Below, one piece after another: positions 51,709 to 59,625 of a DNA stretch of 64,000 nucleotides. Position 1 is the stretch's first letter. Every line of letters starts with the position of its first letter. The notes under the pieces were generated by a model. The model did no database searches and was not told the DNA's origin. It saw only the letters and a list, made by a program, of their open reading frames with translations. The stretch lies in contig JAQGDQ010002375.1 in NCBI GenBank assembly GCA_030141605.1, positions 248,001-312,000 on the forward strand. The letters run 5' to 3'. A program made the position numbers and the translations under genes. The DNA is from Tubiluchus corallicola (Eukaryota > Priapulida > Priapulimorpha > Priapulimorphida > Tubiluchidae).

Positions 51709-54700
51709 GAGAGAAAGGAAGAAACATCAAAAACATACATAAAAAGGCAAAAACAACGAGAGTAGAATTTTTCATACACTTAAATATGGATCAATACATC
51801 CGTAGTACCAGGTATAATTTTGTGACAAAGTGCTGCATAAGCACAATCAGTTTAGATAGAGACCGAAACTTTAATGTGTTCATCAATTTACGTGCAGCAC
51901 AGCTATGTATTGCAATACATTAATAATTTAAAGAAGTTTATTTGACTAATAAAAGCAAACTATACAAAAACACCCCACTAGATGGCTCTGGTGGGAAGAA
52001 GCATTTTTAAAAGTCCAAGCCAATCATGTTCATGGACAATGGCAAAAGAAAATATCAAAACAAAAATATTTTATGAGGACACTCTATTCATCAAATAGTA
52101 ATTGGCACTAAACTACGAAATGTTTTAATATTTGTTAATGAAAAAGCTTGAGCTTTAGTAAAGCAAAGCAGAAAGTAAAAAGTGGACCAAGTATACAACT
52201 TTAAAAATAACATAATGATAATGCATTTTATACTACACCATTTGCAAAAACTGCAAATCAAGAATGTTAAGGTAATTAGTAAAATTAGACAACGTTATTA
52301 ACTTAGATTTTGGCATGCTCAATAGACAGTACTATTTCATACAAGTAAACTGACAGTTTACCAATGTTATTAAGAACGTACAGCTTAAAAGTTGCTGGCT
52401 TGGAAGTATCACAGGCATTTATCATTTCGTTTGCCAAATACAGAGCTTTGTAGCCACGGCAGTCATCTTCTGACAGGTTCTGAAAAAGTGCACAAAGTTA
52501 CGCGAATACAAAAACAATAAGTTATACTTTAAATGGACAGTTAAATATCCAACAAACAAAAGCTCAAATTATGTTAAATGCAAACACAAAAGCTGAAGCT
52601 ACTAAACCAAATTTAACTACTTAAATTACATATAAGCTTTCCAAAAATGTGGCCCTTCTGTGTAAATGGTAACAACCAACAGTATTTATACAAGCACAGG
52701 TACACGAAAACACACTGTAGTTAGTATACCAGAGACTATTATATCCATAACACTTTACATGAATAGGGCTGCCAGATTAGAAAATTAGAAGTACAAGACG
52801 CTTAAAATTTCTCTCTATATTACTATACATATACAAATTCATACATGCCTCCACACCCAGAACCAATATATTGGATAAAAGTAGAGACATAAGTTAAAAA
52901 CATAAAGCAAGTTGCAAACATGCAGCAAACATGTCAGTTTTATGTAAACTTCTAGCAACACTAGTTTCCTCATTACATTTGGCTTATTTTCATCAAGAGA
53001 ATCTGAGAAAAGAAAGTATAATTACTTTTGAAGTTACATTTAAGAACAGTAAAGAGGTAGCAAAAATGTATTTTATTATTAAATTTGAAAATGAACTAAA
53101 TACTAGACATTTGGGTGTCCCCGAAAAGTCAGTATGGGACAAGGGATATATCAAATATGGGATAATTTATCCGTATATAAGGGACGTCTGGCAACCCTAT
53201 ACATACATAATGGCCACGTACTGTATTTGGTAGTAAAAAAATTAGTAAGCAATTCAAAACTACCAAAACGAAGTGCGAATTAACAAAAATAACCTGCTTA
53301 TCACCAATTACTTTGTACTGTTGCCGCAAAAAGTATGATAGCAAATCAAACTCTAATCAAAAACCAAAATTTGCAAGGCTGAGCACTGCACACCAGTGTG
53401 ATAAATTACTGTACATACTACACATATTCAAGCAAAAGCTGCTCACTCAGTGCACTACAGAATCATAAAATTAATAATTGTTTCCTTTAACAATTTAATC
53501 TTAAAGACAATCTGCAGTAGTAGCAGCAAAAATAGACAATTTATTTGGACTTTTTAAACATAAAATCTTCTACATTCAGTATAGCAAACATATAATGTCA
53601 TGGATATTACTAAACCGTACTTTTGCCAAGCCATAAAGTATTTCTAAGTCTCGGATCAAATGACTAGCTTCTCTATCAAACACAGCAATTTCAGCAAATG
53701 TTATTGTATACATGCGATCTGGATTTGGAGGCGAAATGAGTCCATCACCAGCACCAAACAAATCATTGCAAGCCATCTCTATGTACAACTCATGACTGAA
53801 ATTAAACAAAATTGCTTTTAACGAATACAACATTTAAAACTTATTCAGTTAAACTCGTTAACTGTTTATCCAAAAATATTATTCTCTTTCTACGTAAATT
53901 TATCTCACTATTAAACTAGTCAATAATAATAGTTTTTAAAGAGAAGAAATAATGAACACTTCCAGAATGGATCAGATAAATAAATTATTATAATTCAAAA
54001 ACAGCCCTTCGTATGTACATAATACTTATGAAACAAGTGGAACGCAGTAGTGTTCAGTGTTCGTTTATTACTACAATCAAACCTCTTTATACCGCCCACT
54101 TTGGGACTTAGCGAATTTGGCATTATAACTAGGTACATAAATATATACATAGTTAAGCAAATACAGACATTTTGGTTTGCCAAAAATGTGGGTGTTAAGC
54201 CAGGTTGGTACTATAAAGGGGTGGGGCATTAGAATAATGTTTGACTGTATACATACTGTTGCTAAAACACTATGAATAGTTTTTCGACAGTCTTTCAAGC
54301 GATATTTAATTTACTAGTAGCTCACTGACACTAATGTAATGCACATTCAGAAAACCCGTGTAACAAACAATAATAATAATCTTTGAAAATTGCACTCAAT
54401 TAAAACTTTAGGGTTGCAGAAAATTAAGCTGCAAAAAATGTTTTTTATCTGCAGGTAATACTTAATAGTTACGTAATACTACAATTGATAAGTGTAACAT
54501 TTTAGTGTTCAGCCACTATTTACGATTTTATATACTGTTATTAATCATTTGCAAGATTAAATTACAGAAAGTTTAAAGTTAAAGAAAGTTTCTTAAGTGA
54601 TGACCAACTTTATTAGTAGCTTATTAGCAAGCTGTGCTCTTGTAATGGTTGAGAACCCGTATGCAACAAAAATATGTGCTATAAATGAGATAGTCTCCAT

Positions 54701-57700
54701 GTTTTTATTATTCTAAATTCTATTACTCTAAAATTTTCTAGTATTCGTAATTGTTGGGTAGATTTAATGATGTTGTCAATGTAAGATTGCGTAGTTCTGA
54801 CTTCCTGTAAAATTACCAAGTTTGTGTATATGCATTAGCAGGGTGAGAGGTCAGACCAGCCTCGCCATGTCGAGTCAGTCGCTCAAATGGCAGAGCATGT
54901 GCCACGAAACATGTGTCCCAACTCAGTGCCGGTCCCAAGCCCGGATAAATAGGGAGGGTTAGGGTCAGGAAGGGCATCCGCCTGTAAAAACTGTGCCAAA
55001 ACCTTCTATGAATGAGTCGGTGAGACTTAAAGGGAAAGTCCACAAAGAAATGGTCAGACCCGCTCGAATCTATGGGCTGGAAGCACCTTCTCTAAAGAAG
55101 ACCAAAGAGAAGAAAATGGGTGTGGTGGAGGTGAGGATATTGAGATGAATGATGGGAATAACAAGAAGAAGAAAAATTAGAAATAATAATATCAGAGGAA
55201 CAGTAAAAGTAGGGGAAGCCTCGCAAGACTGCGATGGTATGGACACCTGAAGAGAAGAGTCGGTGAAGATCTTGTGGGAATTGAAGACATAAATGAAGAG
55301 ATGGTCAACAACAGGAATGCGTGGAGAAGACTCATTCACAACGGCGACCCCGAATAGGGAAAAGCTGGGAAGAAGAAGAATGATAACTCTTATGTGTGCT
55401 TTGGATGCCCCATAGATAGGTGCAAAGATTCCTAGTCAACTACCACTATTGAATGGTACAGAGTATATTCAAAATAGCATAATAGATTACTGCATGACTT
55501 TGAATGATTAACTGAATGATAATTTGAATGATTGAACTTAGCAAACAGCTCTGCTAAATTGGTCCAGTAGCTCAGTTTGGCACAGTGTGCATCCTGAAAT
55601 GCAAAGCTCTAAGTTCAACTCCTGGTTGGGCACCTGCTGCCTTTAATTAGCCGTTATGCTATTCACTGTAGGAATTAGCCTTTATGCTATTCAATGTAGG
55701 AATGAGGCCTCAATGTATGAGTGCATGTGTTAGTGTTTTTTTTCTTATTTACTCAGTCATTTGGCTGTTGTTTTATTAATATAATGTTTGTCTTATTAAA
55801 GTTCCACATAATTCAATTACACAAAATACTTTTAACACATAATAAAATGTAAAGAGAACATACGAAAGTTCATTGCTCTTCAAGCAGGTAGACAAAATAA
55901 AATCAGTCCTTTTACCAGCTCCACCAGATAAACCCTAAAACGAAAATGATAAAACTAAGATAGACCAGATGTGACAGATGATTTTATGGCAACTATTGGA
56001 TATTATGCTTTTGATGATAAAGGTATGAATGAAAGTAAAGAGTGCAAAAAAGAAGCAGAAACGGAATAAATGTTTCCAAATATGCACCTGTAAAGGGTTC
56101 CCGTCTTTCCACACCATGGCTTCACATCCAGAGTTCCAACGCAACCTGACTTCCTGCTTTAGCCATAATTCAGGAATGGAGAATTTCAGTCGAAACCAAT
56201 GAGTACTCCAACTTTCATTCCATAAAAAATTATTACAAATTACGTAAACTGCTAAACTGGCAATATTACACAATGTCATCACAGCTGGAAGTGATAAGTT
56301 CTATTTTGTCTTATGTAGAATCTATCACTCACAAAGCCACAAAAACCACTTGGGAACCTGACCGACGATGTAAATTTCAAACAGATGCTCAGTTTCAGCT
56401 ATTATGCTGTCAAATGCATTTAATTAAAAGTCATGCAAACTATTTCGTTTTAGTTTTTTCTTGATTTTTTTTGCTCACAGTGTCAGAAAGTGCCAAGAAC
56501 AAAACGAGCAGGGCATCCTCACTGATGATGACAAAAAACAAACAAAAAAATTTAACTTACGTTGGCCCAAACTTTTGTCCAGGTGTTACTTGTCTCCAGT
56601 CACCCTTCAGTGCCTCTTCATAAGTTAGTCTCTCAGCTGGTGAGTAATAGCAGACATTGTCGATTTTTTGTTTAGCAGAGTATAACCTGTATTTGAAAAT
56701 GAACTCATAACTCCCAATACAAGCATTATAGGTAGTTAGTAAATGGGAAGCAAATTTCCTTTTGTCTGTTAAGTCCTACACTTATGATGCTTGTACATGT
56801 ATATACTGTACTGGTGACAATCAAATGCAAAAGTAACACGCAAGTATTTGATAATTTATATTACAAAGAGTGCATTAATGGTCACATGTGAATGATATAC
56901 GCCTGCCTACTGGTTTCATTCATTTAAGACAATCAACTGTTTCATACCAATAAGCAGCAACCAAAAGTTTGTGATGTATATTAACTGATATGTAGCTAGT
57001 CCAATGTGGGAGTACCCCTAGTTCACATTTCACAAAATATGTTGAACTACATTATAGCATATGAGTGCACATACTTTGTATTTTAACACTTACTTTCCTG
57101 CTAAATTGACATCAACAAAATAAACTTCTGATAAAAATTTTTCTATTCTCTCTAAGGCAGTCCGTCTATTCTTTATGTTTGGTATGTCCATTACTGAAAA
57201 GATGAGAAAATTAAATCAATAACATAAACACAATTTCAATTTTTAACAATGAAATTGATTATAGACTGATAACGAATGAATTTCGAAGAGAACGAAGTAA
57301 ATTCCACACTAGTAGATAAAAATTTTAAAAAATATTAACGGTACTTGATTACTGGTGCTGGTGCTTACTCAGGACCCTCCTCTTTCCTAATCCTATTGAA
57401 CGAGCCTGCACAAATGTGCCTGTCAGGACACTCTTCACTGATTTCCTTTCTTTTCCTGCTTTGGTTTGTACTTCAGATTCGCTACTATTCTTCTAAATCT
57501 TCCCAAATATTTTCTATATTTCATCGTAGCTTTAACGTACTGGCTTACTGCTTTCAATACTTAATAAACATAGACTTCACTATCGGACACATGTTTAAGG
57601 GCAATATGGGTTATCAACAGAACTTAAACAACTTCACAGACCCTAAAAATGATTTCCACATATTCCGTTGACGTAGTTGTTGGGAGCCGTTTGGACCACT

Positions 57701-59179
57701 GCGCCAAGTAGACCACTTGATGCGCTAAAAGTAGTGTCCTACATGGGCAGCCCAAGTAGGACACTAGCGATTTTTGTCGAGAAACTTGCTCTGGCAAAAC
57801 TTGTTTCCAGTTTATATTACCATTGTTTATAAGTATTGTTATGACATAATAAAGCATAAAACAAAATTTCTTTTAGAAATGGATATTCCTTGGCAATTGA
57901 CAAATGCATTTCTTACAATAATTTCATCATTATGATTAACTCCATTAATATATCATAACATTAAACCTAGTATCTAATGCTTTAAAGAGAGAAATTCTGC
58001 ACACAGTTATTACAGAAATAATTGCAAATTTAAAAATGAGATAGATGCTGCTAAGCCTTCACAACACCAAAAAGTAATTTTTAACATTTAAGAAAAGCAA
58101 GGATAATTAGTTTTAATATTATCAGTAGTATTGTAACAAGTAGGGCACTGTCCTACATGGCTCGCTAGCCCATGTAGGACACATAGATCGCTAGAACGTT
58201 TACTTATAAGAAAACAATTATTTGCCCAAGAGGTAGTGGAACCGATCACCTGTTTGTGAAGTGAGACAAAATCAAAAATGATATACCTTAAACAAATGTT
58301 GAATTCGCAAAAAAGTGAGGTTTTTTCACTTCAACAACATTAATATCGAAACCAAATTTAATATTGTCCGTTCTACCAGCTCAGAATAAAATTCTTTTAT
58401 TTTATTAGATGTATAATAAATTATTCAACGTGTATTAACGTTTTTAATTATTATTATTACATAAACAAGCACAACGGACGGTGTCAGTACACTTAACGAC
58501 TGAATTCACGACCTGTCTCTAGTGTCCTACTTGGGCTAGCCTAAGTAGACCGCGGTCTACATGGGCTAGCCCAAGTAGACCAATTGGTCTACTTGGCGCA
58601 GTGGTCCAAACGGCTCCCAACAGTAGTGCTGCTGCACTGTTTACGTGTTTTTTGTCAAGTAATTTTCTGTATAATTTCTTAGTTTGCTTGCTTGGACTGT
58701 CTAATGCTAGTGCAGTTTAATCACCTGATAAAATGAACGCTGCCTGTGCTAGGAAAGCCATCTCTTTTTGTGCATCGAGCTGCAAAACTTTTTCCTTAAC
58801 CTACGAGTTAAACAGTTAGTCTTCAATTGAGTTTAATTTCATTCTCATAACATTAATTTGAAAGAATATAGTGTTGAAAAAATAACGTCAATGTCACTAC
58901 AGTTTGTCTGCTGAGAAGAAGCAACGAAAGACATCTTGGTCACTTATTTTAAAACATTAAATTAAAGGAAGACCAGACGATTGTTTAGACTCAATTTCAT
59001 TTTAATTTACTGTCCAAAATATACATTCTCTTGCGTATAAAAGTTAGTAATTGTTCCTTATATTTGAATAATTAGCTTAGAAAGTTAATTAATGGCAACC
59101 GAACACAGCTATTGCTTACGTCAAATAATAACCACAGAATGTGGAATGGCAGGCGTCTTCCCTTGCGCGTCAAGCACAT
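30483..59179 (-). CDS. MAN2C1: MAN2C1-like GH38 alpha-mannosidase, complete
   Basis: Exons in transcript order: 59120-59179, 58725-58800, 57094-57193, 56561-56686, 56088-56211, 55864-55934, 53621-53795, 52382-52479, 51419-51510, 50136-50242, 49353-49463, 48001-48093, 47596-47712, 46534-46629, 45624-45715, 44794-44847, 42715-42838, 41500-41612, 40548-40734, 38716-39158, 38050-38230, 36397-36540, 34638-34747, 33965-34044, 33103-33242, 31995-32128, 30483-30675. Phases agree. From ATG 57191 the protein is 1100 residues (human 1040); the first two exons add 46 residues in frame. Seen, numbered from 57191: [19 protein letters not shown] at the start; GHCHIDTAWLWP with metal ligands H258 and D260; [12 protein letters not shown] with nucleophile D370; [23 protein letters not shown] with H584; [23 protein letters not shown]. 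The enzyme trims free oligomannose glycans in the cytosol using a divalent metal such as Co2+. The first two exons are less certain than the other 25. Confidence 0.95.
31257..31323. mobile_element. Short pogo/Tc1-like MITE relic
   Basis: A 67-bp remnant between TA dinucleotides with ends related to GTCAAAC and GTTTGACTG. It matches the reverse complement of 54074-54247 over about 60 bp (TTATAATGCCAA, CCAAAGTGGG, AAAGAGRTTTGA). It looks like an internally deleted copy and lies in a MAN2C1 intron. Confidence 0.55.
34050..34405 (+). repeat. Tandem pair of 5S-rRNA-like SINE relics
   Basis: Two copies about 165 bp apart share AACAAGATAAT, AGAATAGC, GCACATGGATACAAAG and CATACTGCTTCCAGC. Within each, one stretch (34131-34190 and 34295-34350) follows the 3' promoter half of 5S rRNA: GTAAACAGCACTGGAACCGG, then AGTGGATAGGTGACTGC, compared with the 5S pattern TTAAGCAACAYYGGGCYTGG and ACTTGGATGGGTGACCGC. 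This suggests a 5S-derived (SINE3-like) element. The sequence is diverged, so it is not a working 5S gene. Confidence 0.55.
35040..36255 (-). pseudogene. Non-LTR reverse transcriptase relic split by a MITE
   Basis: Minus-strand polymerase C-terminal fragment in a MAN2C1 intron. The upstream part (36062-36255) reads [20 protein letters not shown] and KRQLFNAYC. The downstream part (35051-35351) reads [10 protein letters not shown] and [18 protein letters not shown], matching the usual YLGHIISDD to LRVAYNDAFR order of LINE polymerases. The 694-bp insertion at 35360-36053 separates them; without it and one copy of the 8-bp duplication, the two parts are in one frame. The 5' end runs into an (AG)n tract at 36276. 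Confidence 0.75.
35360..36053. mobile_element. hAT-type non-autonomous DNA transposon (MITE), 694 bp
   Basis: Perfect 8-bp target-site duplication CAGTAAGC at 35352-35359 and 36054-36061. Terminal inverted repeats CAGTGATTTTCAACC (left) and CAGTGTTTTTCAACC (right, reversed) differ at one base. GCACA/GGCAC-rich subterminal blocks follow at both ends. 8-bp duplications and CAGTG...CAACC ends are characteristic of hAT elements. No transposase frame is present, so it is non-autonomous. It contains a direct duplication of CCATTCTGACTGATGCGTCA. Confidence 0.9.
36276..36372. repeat. (AG)n microsatellite
   Basis: Near-continuous GA repeat with GGGGAG interruptions, directly before the MAN2C1 exon at 36397 on its 5' splice-site side. 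Confidence 0.85.
37250..37400 (+). repeat. Possible SINE fragment with a GACTTGC...GTCAC core
   Basis: The stretch AAGGCAAAGGGACTTGCTTA, then GTCACGGTGC and AAGGCTGAGAACCTCAGG, resembles the conserved cores of many animal SINEs (AGTGACTTGCCCAAGGTCAC...GGCTGGGAATCGAACC). It is too diverged to name. Confidence 0.35.
39877..40515. mobile_element. Tc1/mariner-like MITE, copy A (639 bp, MAN2C1 intron)
   Basis: Flanked by TA and TA. Left end CAGTAGGTGACGTTTATTAG and right end (reversed) CAGTAGGCGTTGCTTAATAG form a terminal inverted repeat with a few mismatches, both followed by ACTCAC. The TA target and CAGT ends fit the Tc1/mariner group. The interior matches 60230-60986 in the same orientation. 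No transposase frame. Confidence 0.8.
44031..44040. promoter_or_regulatory. Perfect E-box palindrome GTCACGTGAC
   Basis: This 10-bp palindrome equals the CLEAR/TFEB-type E-box consensus. It is followed by a second E-box (CAGCTG) and lies in a locally GC-richer stretch (about 43990-44230) inside a MAN2C1 intron. The same 10-mer also occurs inside the hAT MITE at 35447-35456. Function is unproven. Confidence 0.25.
44440..44595. repeat. Tc1/mariner-like MITE, truncated copy C (right end)
   Basis: Matches only the last part of copies A and B: AGTGCATA, CTTCTAYAMTACTAAT, GTTAATTGKGTCAAAA, CCATCCCAAAGTGAGTCTAT, TTAAGCARYGCC. Left part absent. Lies in another MAN2C1 intron. Confidence 0.55.
46185..46325 (+). 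repeat. 5S-rRNA-like SINE relic, single copy
   Basis: CCAAACTTAAACAACACTGA, then GTTTGGCAATTAAATAGATG and GGTGACTAG, follow the internal promoter region of 5S rRNA closely (box A, intermediate element, GGGTGACC box). It ends with CCATACTGCACCAGCTGTTT, as the copies at 34050-34405 end with CCATACTGCTTCCAGC. Same strand and same family, less decayed. Confidence 0.6.
48508..48635 (-). other. Exon-like open segment in a MAN2C1 intron (candidate cassette exon)
   Basis: 128 nt bounded by TTTTCAG and CT|GTAAAG on the minus strand. It is open in the incoming phase 0 (start [20 protein letters not shown]), and TAA follows just past the donor. It lies between exons 49353-49463 and 48001-48093. Inclusion would shift the frame, since 128 is not a multiple of three. 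No MAN2C1 family segment corresponds to it and no other family is recognised. Confidence 0.25.
49751..50135. repeat. 36-45 bp minisatellite abutting a MAN2C1 exon
   Basis: Ten tandem units, mostly 37-39 bp, each of the form GAAnATrTGaAAATAATrA followed by AACAAAAA and a TGT end. Unit types alternate (GAACATGTG, GAATATATG, GAAGAGATG), giving a two-unit higher-order pattern. The array ends at the 5' splice site of the exon at 50136-50242, and the exon end itself (GTGAACACGTGAA on the plus strand) looks like one more unit. All three minus frames stay open through most of the array because most units are close to 39 bp and lack stops. Confidence 0.9.
51536..51716. repeat. Compound (GA)n(GT)n microsatellite beside the catalytic exon
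   Basis: About 180 bp of alternating GA and GT blocks. On the minus strand this is a long CT/CA tract ending about 25 nt before the 3' splice site of the MAN2C1 exon (51419-51510) that encodes GHCHIDT, so it sits where the polypyrimidine tract is expected. Confidence 0.9.
54074..54247. mobile_element. pogo/Tc1-like MITE, 174 bp
   Basis: TA on both sides. Left end CAATCAAACCTCTTTATACC; right end reversed CAGTCAAACATTATTCTAAT. The AAACCTCTTTATA start is typical of pogo-like short elements. No transposase. A shorter relative is at 31257-31323. Lies in a MAN2C1 intron. Confidence 0.7.
54850..55380 (+). pseudogene. RTE-type LINE 3' end with tail repeat
   Basis: From 55008 the plus strand encodes the usual C-terminal words of RTE-like polymerases: [40 protein letters not shown] and, after a frameshift, [16 protein letters not shown] and [15 protein letters not shown] replaces the expected Trp near 55140. 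The element ends with a GAAGAAGAA tail near 55370. The segment before it (54850-55000), with GGTCAGGAAGGGCATCCG, is another conserved-looking repeat part. 5'-truncated and dead; sits in a MAN2C1 intron. Confidence 0.75.
55561..55634 (+). repeat. tRNA-like SINE head
   Basis: GTAGCTCAGTTTGGCACAGT fits a pol III A box (one extra base), an anticodon-like hairpin follows (TGCAT/ATGCA), and AAGTTCAACTCCTGG fits the B box and T arm. The acceptor stem does not pair well, so it is a tRNA-derived SINE head and not a working tRNA. Immediately downstream is a two-copy 28-bp tandem repeat at 55645-55700. Confidence 0.5.
55645..55700. repeat. 28-bp tandem duplication
   Basis: Two adjacent units beginning AATTAGCC and ending CTATTCAMTGTAGG, with two mismatches, just after the tRNA-like SINE head. 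Confidence 0.75.
57678..58622. mobile_element. Palindrome-rich inverted-repeat element, 945 bp
   Basis: Ends are inverted copies of TGTTGGGAGCCGTTTGGACC followed by ACTGCGCCAAGTAGACCA, about 38 bp nearly perfect. GTAGT flanks both sides (57673-57677 and 58623-58627), a likely 5-bp target duplication. Inside, short palindromes built on CCTACWTGGGC-GCCCAWGTAGG recur near 57737-57770, 58148-58183 and twice at 58518-58585. There is no transposase frame. It lies in the intron between MAN2C1 exons 2 and 3. Class not assigned. Confidence 0.8.
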
Positions 59180-59625
59180 TCAAACGCATGATGTCACGAA
59201 AAATGGGCTCTAGATCATGTGATGCCAGAAACTAACACAGCAGTTCATTATCATGCTTATCACGGTACCGCCTTCTACTTGTCGGCCACGCGAATGTGAC
59301 AAATAGGCGCCGCTGCCAACCTTAGTAGATTCACTGAGCCGTTCGTAGCTTTGAAAGTTTAACGAAATTTGAGTATCCGAGGTAATTATTATTTAATCTA
59401 AGTTTTGATTTAAAATAGGCTATTGTAGTTTTCAATATTTTAGAGCATTCTTTATTCTGAACTCATGTTTACACAATCATCCGGTTTTCCTTTAACGTTT
59501 TTTAATTTAAATTAATAATATAACATCATAATCATTCCGCTAAGTTAACAATATTGCAATTGGGATCAGGGAGCAAGTAGAAGTCACGAAATTTCTGTTT
59601 TAACACCAATTTTGTAAAATTTTAG
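59180..59625. promoter_or_regulatory. Divergent upstream region shared by MAN2C1 and ACADS
   Basis: The two genes are transcribed away from each other, with only 446 bp between the outermost proposed start codons. A locally GC-rich stretch with CpGs (about 59270-59345: GGCCACGCGAATG, GGCGCCGCTGCC) is the likely core. A plus-strand donor-like GAG|GTAATT at 59380 could end a 5' UTR exon of ACADS. No TATA box is obvious. Confidence 0.5.

Noticed and set aside
51429-51923. Open frames rich in Arg-Glu, Cys-Val or Leu-Ser around 51530-51720 on both strands.
   Set aside because: They translate the GA/GT microsatellite; only 51419-51510 on the minus strand is a real exon.
55561-55634. A functional tRNA gene.
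   Set aside because: The A and B boxes are imperfect and the acceptor stem does not pair; a SINE head fits better.
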